Shown: piece by piece, positions 39,494 to 48,034 of the stretch
How positions within the stretch are numbered: the stretch's first letter is position 1
Layout: every line of letters starts with the position of its first letter
Source: Candidatus Tisiphia endosymbiont of Dascillus cervinus
Lineage (GTDB): Bacteria > Pseudomonadota > Alphaproteobacteria > Rickettsiales > Rickettsiaceae
DNA: 64,000 nt
Reading direction: 5' to 3'
NCBI RefSeq assembly: GCF_964026405.1
Contig: NZ_OZ032146.1
Span: forward strand, 1 to 64,000
The notes under the pieces: model-generated
What the model was told of the DNA's origin: nothing
Database searches by the model: none
Seen by the model: only the letters and a program-made list of their open reading frames with translations
Program-made: the position numbers and the translations under genes

Positions 39494-40894
39494 TTATATA
39501 TGAATAGCTCTACCATAAGCCTGCAATACTGACTCACCCATCATTTCAGATAAAGTTGGATGAGGGAAAATAGTATTGATTAAATCAAGCTCTGTACCTT
39601 CCATAGTTCTAGCAATCACATAACCTTGAATTAGTTCGGTAACTTCTTTGCCTATCAAATGGGCTCCTAACAATTCACCAGTCTTTACATCAAAAATCGT
39701 TTTAATCATCCCTTCAGTACAACCATCAACCAAGGCTTTACCATTAGCGATAGATGGGAATCTGCCAATTTTCACTTGGTAACCAGCTTTTTTCGCTTGT
39801 TCTTCAGTAAGTCCTACACTAGCAATCTGAGGTGAGGAATAAGTACAGCCTGGAATATTACGTTTCTCTATAGGATGAGCTTTAAGCCCCGCAATAGTTT
39901 CTACAGCAATAATACCTTCATGACTTGCTTTGTGGGCAAGCCATGGTGCTGATGTGACATCGCCTATTGCATAAATTCCCTGTTCATCAGTTTGCATAAA
40001 CTGATTGGTAATAATATGACCTCTATCTATTTTGATATTAGTTTTTTCTAGATTAAGATTTTCCGTATTGCCAACTATACCAACTGCCATCAGCAAAGTT
40101 TCAGCTTGTATCTTGTGATTTTTGCCTTCTATCTCAACTTCAATCGTGATATGATCTTGTGTTTGGCTATGATTTAACAATTTGCTATTAGTATGAATTT
40201 TTATACCCTTTTTTTCAAAAGTTTTTCGTGCCATTAAAGAAATTTCTTCATCTTCAGCCTGTAATATCCTATTTTGCACTTCAATTACAGTGACATTTGT
40301 TCCTAAAGCATTATAAAATGAAGCAAATTCTATACCAATCGCTCCTGATCCAACGATAATCATAGATTCTGGTAATTTATCAAGAACCATAGCCTCTTTG
40401 GAGGTAATAACTTGCTTGCCATCCGGCTCAAATCCATCTAAGATTCTAGACCTTGCACCTGTTGCAATTATTATGTCCTTTGCTTTAATCAAAATTTTTT
40501 GACCATTATTATTGATCTCTACTACCTTGCCTGTTCCTAGGCTAGCCGTGCCATCAATTATCGTAACCTTATTTTTTTTTAGCAGAGATTTAATACCAGA
40601 TGTTAACTGCGTCGATATATCTCTAGAACGCTGTACTATTTTTTTTAGGTCAAAACTTGCTTCACCTACTATAATACCATAATCTTTAGCATGTCTAATT
40701 TTTTGAAATAATTCAGCTGATTTAAGCAATGCTTTTGTTGGTATACAACCCCAATTTAAGCAAACTCCCCCTAAATGCTCCTTCTCAATCAACACAACTT
40801 TTTTATTTAGTTGTGCAGCCCTAATTGCAGCCACGTAACCACCTGGTCCACCACCAATAATCGCTAGATCATAATTTTCCATTAATATATCCAC
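39494..40894 (-). CDS. lpdA: Dihydrolipoamide dehydrogenase (E3)
   Basis: E3 reoxidises lipoamide of the pyruvate and 2-oxoglutarate dehydrogenase complexes. The 466-residue flavoprotein shows the FAD motif LAIIGGGPGGYVAAIRAAQL, the redox disulfide GGVCLNWGCIPTKAL, the NAD motif MIIVGSGAIGIEFASFYNAL, QGIYAIGDVTSAPWLAHKA and the C-terminal HPHPTLSE-like catalytic site, here FPHPTLSEMMGE. A start at 40882 (MENYDLAIIGG) is equally likely. Complete. Confidence 0.97.
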   Translation of the reverse strand: MDILMENYDLAIIGGGPGGYVAAIRAAQLNKKVVLIEKEHLGGVCLNWGCIPTKALLKSAELFQKIRHAKDYGIIVGEASFDLKKIVQRSRDISTQLTSGIKSLLKKNKVTIIDGTASLGTGKVVEINNNGQKILIKAKDIIIATGARSRILDGFEPDGKQVITSKEAMVLDKLPESMIIVGSGAIGIEFASFYNALGTNVTVIEVQNRILQAEDEEISLMARKTFEKKGIKIHTNSKLLNHSQTQDHITIEVEIEGKNHKIQAETLLMAVGIVGNTENLNLEKTNIKIDRGHIITNQFMQTDEQGIYAIGDVTSAPWLAHKASHEGIIAVETIAGLKAHPIEKRNIPGCTYSSPQIASVGLTEEQAKKAGYQVKIGRFPSIANGKALVDGCTEGMIKTIFDVKTGELLGAHLIGKEVTELIQGYVIARTMEGTELDLINTIFPHPTLSEMMGESVLQAYGRAIHI

Positions 40895-40942
40895 TCATTC
40901 TTTCTAGATTTCTTTTATAACTTAATTTAACGGAAGAGTCTA

Positions 40943-41911
40943 TTATTGAAATTTATAACAAGTTTGATTTTTTATACCTTTATGAGTTAGGATACCTTCC
41001 TTAACCCCAAAGATTAGATCACGACTGGCCGACGCAGAAGAAATATCCTTATGTAACAGAATATAATCTTTCCTTGAAAACCAACTATTTGGTAATTTTA
41101 TTTTAGCAAATTCTAACCTAGACTTAGGAGTTTTGACTTGCGATACTACATTATTAACATATAGTTGCAGAGCTTTTAGTATCTGTGTTGCCATAAATTC
41201 AATGAACAAGGTAGACTCCCCTACTTTATCACACTCAGCTAAAACGTCATAGTACTCACTTTGTTCGTTTTTTATTAGTACCTCTACCGAAATATATTTA
41301 AAAATTGGTTCTGCTTTCATTAATAATAATTGTTGCCATAACCTACCCATTCGTCCATTACCATCTGAGAAAGGATGGATAAATTCTAGCTCATAATGAA
41401 ATACGCAAGCTTTAATTAGCCACGGAATATCCTTATTTTCTTTTATGAACTGAAATAATTTATCCATTAATAATGGGACACGACTAGCTTTAGGAGCTAT
41501 ATGAGATATTTCATTGCCTTTAAATATGCCAACTCCGCTGGCTCGAAAATAGCCATTATCAACTATTAACTCTTGCATCAATAATCTATGTGCCTCTAGT
41601 AAACAATCTATTGATAATGGATTTAATTTATGTAAATTATTGTATAATTTAATGGCATTGTTAACTTCAATAATATCATTTTTAGGACCTAGCACCGGTT
41701 TTCCATCAATTATATCGGTTATTTGGTCTAAACTTAAACTATTACCTTCAATTGCTAAAGAAGAATGTATAGTCTTTATTTGGTTACTTTTTCTAAGTTT
41801 TACTGCAGGCAAAGAAAGCTTAGCTCCGGATAGAATACCAAGCTCATATGCAATATCTTGCAGTAATGTAAGTATTTTATTACTTACTTGAAAAGGTGGT
41901 TTTTCACTCAT
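40943..41911 (-). CDS. Fic-domain protein with built-in inhibitory helix
   Basis: A 322-residue Fic protein; such enzymes usually transfer AMP to target proteins. The active loop HPFSDGNGRMGR is perfect (catalytic His, phosphate-binding GNGR). Near residue 53 is SSLAIEGN, matching the S/TxxxE inhibitory motif, so it is self-inhibited from its N-terminal side. The flap/target-clamp region and a C-terminal winged-helix-like domain (SRKDYILLHKDISSASASRD, GVKEGILTHKGI) are present, as in Fic proteins that bind DNA. A perfect 28-bp palindrome begins 2 bp upstream of the start, consistent with self-regulation. Its target is unknown. Confidence 0.93.
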   Translation of the reverse strand: MSEKPPFQVSNKILTLLQDIAYELGILSGAKLSLPAVKLRKSNQIKTIHSSLAIEGNSLSLDQITDIIDGKPVLGPKNDIIEVNNAIKLYNNLHKLNPLSIDCLLEAHRLLMQELIVDNGYFRASGVGIFKGNEISHIAPKASRVPLLMDKLFQFIKENKDIPWLIKACVFHYELEFIHPFSDGNGRMGRLWQQLLLMKAEPIFKYISVEVLIKNEQSEYYDVLAECDKVGESTLFIEFMATQILKALQLYVNNVVSQVKTPKSRLEFAKIKLPNSWFSRKDYILLHKDISSASASRDLIFGVKEGILTHKGIKNQTCYKFQ

Positions 41912-41913
41912 AA

Positions 41914-41941
41914 AATGATAGTATCATATGATACTATCATT
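41914..41941. promoter_or_regulatory. 28-bp perfect palindrome at the Fic gene start, candidate operator
   Basis: The right half is tgatactatcatt and the left half its exact complement, centred on atcatatgat. The site is immediately upstream of the Fic start codon, where a bound protein would block transcription or initiation. The Fic protein itself has a C-terminal winged-helix-like domain. It is unlike the RPE families in length and sequence. It might instead be a ribosome-site-hiding hairpin. Confidence 0.65.
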
Positions 41942-42081
41942 GGCTATAAAATAATATTAGATTTTAAATACAGAGTAATTTGAACTTTGCAGCTATATAG
42001 GCTTAATAACGGCGTTGAGATGATAAGCGAGAGTCCTCTAGCCTCCGTAATTTCTAGTATTTAGATGTGCTAACATCGGTT

Positions 42082-42490
42082 TTAATCATATATTTCACGT
42101 CTATGTCCTACATCAATAACCAAGATCAGCGATTCGTTATTACTGATATTGCAAATAATTCTATAATCATCAACTCTGTAACGCCAAAGACCTTTCTTCT
42201 CTCCAACAAGACTTTTGCCAAAATCATGAGGATTTAATAGAGATTCTGCTTTCCAAATAGTAGACCTCTTTCGAAACTCTACTTCTGCTGGTGATTTGTA
42301 CGTCGATGCGGTACTCGAATCCTCACGTACATTAGAGTACGCTGCGGTTCTGCGTTCCGCGTCTCCTTCAAATCCCTCAGCACAAGCGAGTTTCGAAAGA
42401 GGTCTAGTGAATTATACGTTGTTGTGTATCTTTATTTAATTTTGAAAATTGTTTTCTACTACGATCCGTAAACAGAATACTATAAGCCAT
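42082..42490 (-). pseudogene. RelE/ParE-family toxin, interrupted by an RPE
   Basis: The first 28 codons (AYSILFTDRSRKQFSKLNKD) run from 42490 to 42407, then hit a stop where a 146-bp type B palindromic element is inserted. After it, 42255-42082 encodes WKAESLLNPHDFGKSL, GEKKGLWRYRVDDYRIICNI and VIDVGHRREIYD, the RelE core and its C-terminal HRREIY-type end. The insert changes phase (remainder one) and brings a stop, so no full toxin is made. Its start overlaps the end of the upstream antitoxin gene by 11 bp, the usual pairing. Confidence 0.88.
42261..42406. repeat. Type B palindromic element disrupting the toxin gene
   Basis: tagacctctttcgaaactct to tttcgaaagaggtcta: the arms are perfect complements over at least 16 bases, longer and cleaner than in the atpG or murG copies, which suggests a fairly recent arrival. 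Size 146 bp, as at 6115-6260. Confidence 0.92.
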
Positions 42491-42704
42491 TTTCCTTTTT
42501 AATTTGATTTAATGAATAAGTTTTAAAACCATCGTTATAAAACTCATCTAAAGCTTGCCTGCCAATTGTAAGATCATTTTGATCGACTAAATATAACTCT
42601 ACAGCTTTTCTTAGTATATAGGCTTTACTACGGTCATGCACTTTAGCAAAAGTTTCAATTTGTTCATTTAACTGATCATCTACGTTAAAAGATAAAGTAT
42701 GCAT
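42480..42704 (-). CDS. Ribbon-helix-helix antitoxin (RelB-like)
   Basis: A 74-residue protein starting MHTLSFNVDDQLNEQIETFA, then HDRSKAYILRKAVELYL, the pattern of a ribbon-helix-helix DNA-binding fold with an antitoxin-type C-terminus. It is the partner of the RelE-like toxin remnant directly downstream, with overlapping ends. The antitoxin is intact although the toxin is dead. It may still act as a repressor of its own promoter or neutralise related toxins elsewhere. Confidence 0.85.
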   Translation of the reverse strand: MHTLSFNVDDQLNEQIETFAKVHDRSKAYILRKAVELYLVDQNDLTIGRQALDEFYNDGFKTYSLNQIKKENGL

Positions 42705-42787
42705 AATTAAGTTACTCTTAATAAATTTAATTAACTAGAATTATCAATATATTATATTAATAATAATTTTGAAATTAGATTTTAAAC

Positions 42788-43480
42788 ATGAAACATCAGC
42801 AGATTACTTTAGATAAACTAGGGTCTGATATTAACATTCCAGTAAGATATAGTACTAAAGCTAAACGAATTAGCATTAGAATAAACCACACAGGAGCTGA
42901 ATTAGTTTTACCTAATAAAAATTTTAATACAGGATATAAATTTTTGTTAGAAAAAGAATCTTGGGTTAGGCAAAAACTGCAAAAATTCTTAAACAAGCCC
43001 CCCTTTGATTATAACACAATAACAGTCTTTGACGAAGTATATTCGTTATTAAATATTGATGCAGATTATAAAAAAGTACAAATCACGGATGATGTTATTC
43101 AGATATATTCTTTACCCTCACAACACAAAAGTACTTTAGTAAGGTTTTTAAAAGATATGTTGTTACTAGAAACCACAAAACTGGCTACTCTTCTAGCAAA
43201 AGAACATAATATAAACTTTACTAAAATTAAAATTATGAATAATAAGGGCAAATGGGGAAGCTGCTCTAGTAAGGCTGTACTTGCTTTTAATTGGCGTCTT
43301 ATTTTTGCTCCAAAAAAAATATTAAAATACTTAGTGACCCATGAAATATGTCATATAATTGAAATGAATCACAGTCCTCGTTTTTGGAATTTAGTAGCAA
43401 GACTTTATCCTGACTATAAGTTGGCTAGATTATGGCTTAAGGAACATGGCAATACTCTCCATCAATATTTAATGTCTTAG
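42788..43480 (+). CDS. YgjP-type (M48-like, DUF45) metallopeptidase
   Basis: A 230-residue protein of the YgjP/WLM-related family. It has RYSTKAKRISIRINHTGAEL at the N-terminus, KWGSCSSKAVLAFNWRLIFA and the zinc motif YLVTHEICHIIEMNHSPRFW, where HExxH and the following histidine would bind metal. It is probably a cytoplasmic zinc protease; no substrate is known. It reads away from the antitoxin gene and its end overlaps the end of rpe by 12 bp (convergent). Confidence 0.92.
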   Translation: MKHQQITLDKLGSDINIPVRYSTKAKRISIRINHTGAELVLPNKNFNTGYKFLLEKESWVRQKLQKFLNKPPFDYNTITVFDEVYSLLNIDADYKKVQITDDVIQIYSLPSQHKSTLVRFLKDMLLLETTKLATLLAKEHNINFTKIKIMNNKGKWGSCSSKAVLAFNWRLIFAPKKILKYLVTHEICHIIEMNHSPRFWNLVARLYPDYKLARLWLKEHGNTLHQYLMS

Positions 43481-44119
43481 TAAGTCTATTTGTTTTTTAT
43501 AATCTTTTGATTGGAAAATAAAATTACCTGATACTAAAACATCAGCTCCAGCTTTTATACAGTTCTTACCGGTAACATCATTTATTCCTCCATCTACAGA
43601 AAGCAATATATTTTTGCCGGAATTTTTAATTTTTTCCGAAATAATTTTGACTTTCTCTAGCTGATTCTCTATAAACTTTTGGCTAGAAAAACCGGGGTTT
43701 ACGGTCATTGCTAGAATTATATCTACTTTATCAATAATATAATCTATAGAATTTGGACTTGTAGAGGGAAGTAATGCCACCCCAGCTTTTAACCCTAAAT
43801 TTTGAATAGTACTTAAAGTTCTGTCAAGATGGATAGTGGTTTCAGGATGGATAGTGATAATATCTGCTCCACTACTAGCATAGTCTTTAATCGAATATTC
43901 TGGGTTATTAATCATTAAATGTACGTCAAATGGTAATGTAGTGTGAGGTCTTAAAGCTTTTATTATAGGAGGCCCAAATGTTAAGTTAGGTACAAAATGT
44001 CCATCCATAACGTCTATATGGATCATATCAGTGCCAGCTTCTTCCAAAGAACTGATTTCTTTTTGCAAATTAGCAAAATCTGCTGACAGTAACGAAGGTG
44101 CGATCTTAATTATTTTCAC
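43469..44119 (-). CDS. rpe: Ribulose-phosphate 3-epimerase
   Basis: Rpe interconverts ribulose 5-phosphate and xylulose 5-phosphate. The 216-residue TIM-barrel protein shows IAPSLLSADFANLQKEI, DMIHIDVMDGHFVPNLTFGP, LILAMTVNPGFS-type text (IILAMTVNPGFSSQKF) and LSVDGGINDVTG, with the metal-binding His/Asp residues present. Translation starts at GTG (44119). Many rickettsiae lack most of the pentose phosphate pathway, so a complete rpe deserves a check of which partner enzymes exist in this genome. Confidence 0.94.
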   Translation of the reverse strand: MKIIKIAPSLLSADFANLQKEISSLEEAGTDMIHIDVMDGHFVPNLTFGPPIIKALRPHTTLPFDVHLMINNPEYSIKDYASSGADIITIHPETTIHLDRTLSTIQNLGLKAGVALLPSTSPNSIDYIIDKVDIILAMTVNPGFSSQKFIENQLEKVKIISEKIKNSGKNILLSVDGGINDVTGKNCIKAGADVLVSGNFIFQSKDYKKQIDLLRH

Positions 44120-44240
44120 TTTTGTTTTTATCCTCGATATGAACTTTTTGACTATTTTTTCTTCTTGCTATATTCTGTTTTAAAGCACTAGACAGTTTTT
44201 GAAATTTACTCTCACTAAATTTACTCCCACTATTTTGCAA
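44106..44240 (-). CDS. Possible small basic protein overlapping the rpe start
   Basis: From a TTG at 44240 a 44-codon frame runs to a TAA at 44106, overlapping the GTG start of rpe by 14 bp. It reads FQKLSSALKQNIARRKNSQK, which resembles the ALRxNLxRRK ending of small alphaproteobacterial proteins. The open frame extends further upstream (VIEYSEELKKVYRKGF) to a stop near 44325 without a normal start codon, so it could also be a relic. Confidence 0.4.
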   Translation of the reverse strand: MQNSGSKFSESKFQKLSSALKQNIARRKNSQKVHIEDKNKSENN

Positions 44241-44397
44241 TTTCTGCTGCTTTTCCTTTGTTATAAAACCCTTCCTATAAACTTTTTTAAGTTCTTCACT
44301 GTATTCTATAACTATTCAAATAAATTTCTACTATCTTTTCGACATTTTATTATTATACTACAGGTTATGATTTTATAATGAACTAAGTATAGCCATA

Positions 44398-45942
44398 ATG
44401 AATCAACATATTGTAAATTCTCCTGAATCACTTGATGAAAAGCGTAATAATGCCCGTCAAGGTGGAGGGGGAAAGAGAATCGCCTTACAACATAAAAAAG
44501 GTAAGCTTACTGCAAGAGAAAGAATAGAAGTATTGCTAGATCCTGAGAGTTTTGAAGAAACAGGAATGTTTGTTGAACATAGATGCAGTAATTTTGGCAT
44601 GAACGACAAAAAATTCCTAGGGGACGGTATAATAACTGGACATGGTACCATAAATGGCAGGTTGGTTTTTGTATATAGCCAAGATTTTACGGTATTCGGT
44701 GGATCCCTTGGTGAGTATCATGCTAAAAAAATATGTTCCCTACTCGATTCTGCTCTGGCGGTAGGAGCCCCAGTTATTGGGATAAATGATTCGGGAGGAG
44801 CAAGAATCCAAGAGGGAGTCGATGCTCTCGCTGGTTATGGAGAATTATTTCAACGTAATGTAATTGCTTCCGGTATTATTCCACAAATCACCTTAATTAT
44901 GGGACCTTGTGCTGGTGGTGCTGTTTATTCTCCTGCCTTAACAGATTTCATATTCATGGTTAAAAATACTTCTTATATGTTTGTAACAGGACCAGACGTA
45001 GTTAAAACTGTTACAGGTGAAGAAGTAAGCCAAGAACAACTTGGCGGGGCAAAAATGCATACTACAAAGAGTGGTGTTGCTGACCTTGCTTTTAAAAATG
45101 ATATAGAGCTACTTCTAGAAACTAGAAGGTTTTTTAATTTTTTACCTCTATCAAATCGCAGTCCCCTACCACATCGTCGTACCGAAGACCCAGCTGATCG
45201 GGTTGATATGTCCCTAAACACCTTAGTCCCAAGCATTCCGAACAAAGCTTATGACATGAAAGAATTAATTGAGCGTATTGTTGATGAAGGAGAATTTTTT
45301 GAGCTGCAACCAGATTTTGCTAGAAACATTATAATCGGCTTTGGTTATATGGAAGGAAGACCTATAGGATTTGTTGCGAATCAACCATTACATTTAGCTG
45401 GCTGTTTGGATATTAACGCATCAAGAAAGGCAGCAAGGTTTGTTCGTTTTTGTGATGCGTTTAATATCCCAATAGTAACTCTAGTTGATGTACCAGGTTT
45501 TTTACCTGGCACTGATCAAGAGCATAACGGAATTATTAAACATGGAGCAAAATTGTTATATGCGTACGCTGAAGCAACTGTACCAAAAATTACCATAATT
45601 ACTAGGAAAGCTTATGGTGGAGCTTATATAGTTATGAACTCAAAACATCTTCGTGGTGATGTGAATTACGCGTGGTTCAACTCAGAAATTGCAGTACTTG
45701 GAGCTGAAGGAGCTGCTGAAATAATATTTAAAGAAGAATGCAAAGATACAGAATCAAAAAAACGAAAAATCCAAGAGTATAAAGATACTGTTACTTCTCC
45801 TTTCACTGCAGCATCTAGAGGATACCTAGACGATATTATAAAGCCTCAAAATACTAGATGGCGCATATGTAAAGCACTAAACTTTCTTCAAAACAAAAAA
45901 ATACAATTACCATGGAAGAAGCATGATAACTTACCACTTTAG
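44398..45942 (+). CDS. pccB: Propionyl-CoA carboxylase beta (carboxyltransferase) subunit
   Basis: PccB moves the carboxyl group from carboxybiotin to propionyl-CoA. The 514-residue protein contains [60 protein letters not shown] and [20 protein letters not shown] (oxyanion holes), and [20 protein letters not shown]. Complete, and 21 bp upstream of pccA, its partner. Confidence 0.97.
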   Translation: MNQHIVNSPESLDEKRNNARQGGGGKRIALQHKKGKLTARERIEVLLDPESFEETGMFVEHRCSNFGMNDKKFLGDGIITGHGTINGRLVFVYSQDFTVFGGSLGEYHAKKICSLLDSALAVGAPVIGINDSGGARIQEGVDALAGYGELFQRNVIASGIIPQITLIMGPCAGGAVYSPALTDFIFMVKNTSYMFVTGPDVVKTVTGEEVSQEQLGGAKMHTTKSGVADLAFKNDIELLLETRRFFNFLPLSNRSPLPHRRTEDPADRVDMSLNTLVPSIPNKAYDMKELIERIVDEGEFFELQPDFARNIIIGFGYMEGRPIGFVANQPLHLAGCLDINASRKAARFVRFCDAFNIPIVTLVDVPGFLPGTDQEHNGIIKHGAKLLYAYAEATVPKITIITRKAYGGAYIVMNSKHLRGDVNYAWFNSEIAVLGAEGAAEIIFKEECKDTESKKRKIQEYKDTVTSPFTAASRGYLDDIIKPQNTRWRICKALNFLQNKKIQLPWKKHDNLPL

Positions 45943-45963
45943 TATACTTAAGCACGAGATTTT

Positions 45964-47961
45964 ATGACTAAACCATTATTTGATAAAATTTTAATCGCCA
46001 ATCGTGGTGAAATAGCTTTGAGAATAATGCAAACCCTAAAGAAGATGAGTATTAAATCAGTTGCCGTATATTCTGAAGCAGATACACATTCAATGCATGT
46101 ACAATATGCTGATGAAGCTTATTACATCGGCAATTCTCCTGCCACTGAGAGCTATTTGTCAATTAAAAATATTGTAAATGCTATTAGAGCAAGTGGTGCT
46201 TCAGCAGTACATCCAGGATATGGATTTTTATCAGAAAATTCAAATTTTGCAAATATCTTAAAAAGGGAAGGAGTTGCATTAATAGGTCCCAATGCTTCTG
46301 CTATTAAGAAAATGGGTGATAAAATTGAAGCAAAAAAAATCGCTATGGAAGCAGGAGTCAGCACTGTTTCTGGCTATATTGGTACTATCAGCAATATAAA
46401 TCAGGCCATAGAAATTGCAGAAAAAATAGGTTTCCCTGTTATAGTTAAGGCAACAGCTGGCGGTGGTGGTCGTGGAATGAGAGTGGTAAAAAACTCTGAA
46501 GAAATGGCTAATGCCTTTGAATCAGCTAAGCTTGAGGCAGTAAATAATTTTAGCGATGGTAGATTATTCATTGAAAAATTAATTCAGTCCCCAAGGCATA
46601 TTGAAATACAATTATTAGCTGATCAGTATGGTAACAGTGTTTGTCTTGGTGAGCGAGAATGTTCAATTCAACGTTACCATCAAAAAGTGATTGAAGAAGC
46701 CCCAAGCTCCTTTATTACCGAGGAAATACGGCAAAAAATGTATAAAGAGACCATAGCTTTATCTAGCAAGGTCGGTTATTACTCAGCCGGGACAGTTGAA
46801 TTTATAGTTGATTTAGATAAGAATTTTTATTTCCTTGAGATGAATACTAGGCTACAAGTTGAGCATCCAGTAACTGAGCTGATCACTGGTATTGACATAG
46901 TAGAAGAGATGATAAAAATTGCTGCTGGTGAGAAATTATCATTTTCTCAAGAAGATATAAAATTAAAGGGGCATGCGTTTGAATCTAGAATTTGTGCAGA
47001 AAACCCCATGCGTGGATTTCTGTCGTCTAGCGGTAGAATTACTGAATATGTAGAACCACCAAAAAATGCTAACATACGTGTGGATACAGGTCTTGGACTT
47101 GGTGGAGAAGTCAGTATGTTTTATGATTCAATGATTGCAAAGCTTTGTACTTACGGAGAGACTAGAGAACAAGCTATTGAGGTTATGCGTTCTGCTTTAA
47201 GTGCTTACATAATACAAGGTATTTCTCATAATATTAGTTTCTTAGAAGCAGTAATATCACATCCTCGTTTTATAGCAGGTGATATAAATACTGCATTTAT
47301 AGAAGAAGAATATCCAGATGGGTTTTCTGGAGCAAGCTTAACTTCTGAAATCACTAAAATATTCCTAGCTACAGCCATTTTTGTTTATATTGCGGAGCAA
47401 AAACGTGCTTCGTTAATTTCTGGTCAAATAGTCGATCAAACTAATAAAATCGGTACTAGATGGGTTGTATCAATTGATGATAAACTATTTCCAGTTTTAA
47501 TTAAATCAGTAGATTATGGTTATAATATAAGACAAGAAAATGATAGAATTTATATCCGTAGTAACTGGAACTTAGGTAGTAGACTCTTTTCCTGTATTGT
47601 AAATGGTAGAAAAGCCAATGTAAAAATTGGCAATATCTTAACAGGTTATATGTTATCACATTCAGGTATTACTGTTAAAGCTTATGTCCGTTCTCCACGG
47701 ATGTCTGAACTAGAAGCGTTGATGATTACAAAAAATATCCAAGAAGAGCAAACAGAGCTGCATGCCCCGCTTGCAGGACAAATTATTGCAATTAAGATTC
47801 AAGAAGGTAGTACGGTAGTTATTGGTCAAGAGATTATGGTTTTAACTGCCATGAAAATGGAGAATATACTTGTTGCTGAGCGTAATGGGAAAATTGCTAA
47901 AATCTTAGTTAATGAGAAAGATCAGGTGGTTAGTGGGCAGGTGTTACTTGAATTTGCTTAG
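45964..47961 (+). CDS. pccA: Propionyl-CoA carboxylase alpha (biotin carboxylase/carrier) subunit
   Basis: PccA carboxylates its own biotin with ATP and bicarbonate. The 665-residue protein begins FDKILIANRGEIALRIM and has the ATP-grasp glycine loop KATAGGGGRGMRVV, CSIQRYHQKVIEEAPS, EMNTRLQVEHPVTELITG, and at the C-terminus the biotin site LTAMKMENILVAERNGK with the modified lysine. With PccB it makes methylmalonyl-CoA from propionyl-CoA. Intact. Confidence 0.97.
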   Translation: MTKPLFDKILIANRGEIALRIMQTLKKMSIKSVAVYSEADTHSMHVQYADEAYYIGNSPATESYLSIKNIVNAIRASGASAVHPGYGFLSENSNFANILKREGVALIGPNASAIKKMGDKIEAKKIAMEAGVSTVSGYIGTISNINQAIEIAEKIGFPVIVKATAGGGGRGMRVVKNSEEMANAFESAKLEAVNNFSDGRLFIEKLIQSPRHIEIQLLADQYGNSVCLGERECSIQRYHQKVIEEAPSSFITEEIRQKMYKETIALSSKVGYYSAGTVEFIVDLDKNFYFLEMNTRLQVEHPVTELITGIDIVEEMIKIAAGEKLSFSQEDIKLKGHAFESRICAENPMRGFLSSSGRITEYVEPPKNANIRVDTGLGLGGEVSMFYDSMIAKLCTYGETREQAIEVMRSALSAYIIQGISHNISFLEAVISHPRFIAGDINTAFIEEEYPDGFSGASLTSEITKIFLATAIFVYIAEQKRASLISGQIVDQTNKIGTRWVVSIDDKLFPVLIKSVDYGYNIRQENDRIYIRSNWNLGSRLFSCIVNGRKANVKIGNILTGYMLSHSGITVKAYVRSPRMSELEALMITKNIQEEQTELHAPLAGQIIAIKIQEGSTVVIGQEIMVLTAMKMENILVAERNGKIAKILVNEKDQVVSGQVLLEFA

Positions 47962-48034
47962 GTTTAAACTAGATATAATAATAGCTTGAAAATTAATTGT
48001 AACTAGCATACTCAAATGATTTTGAATAATAAAA

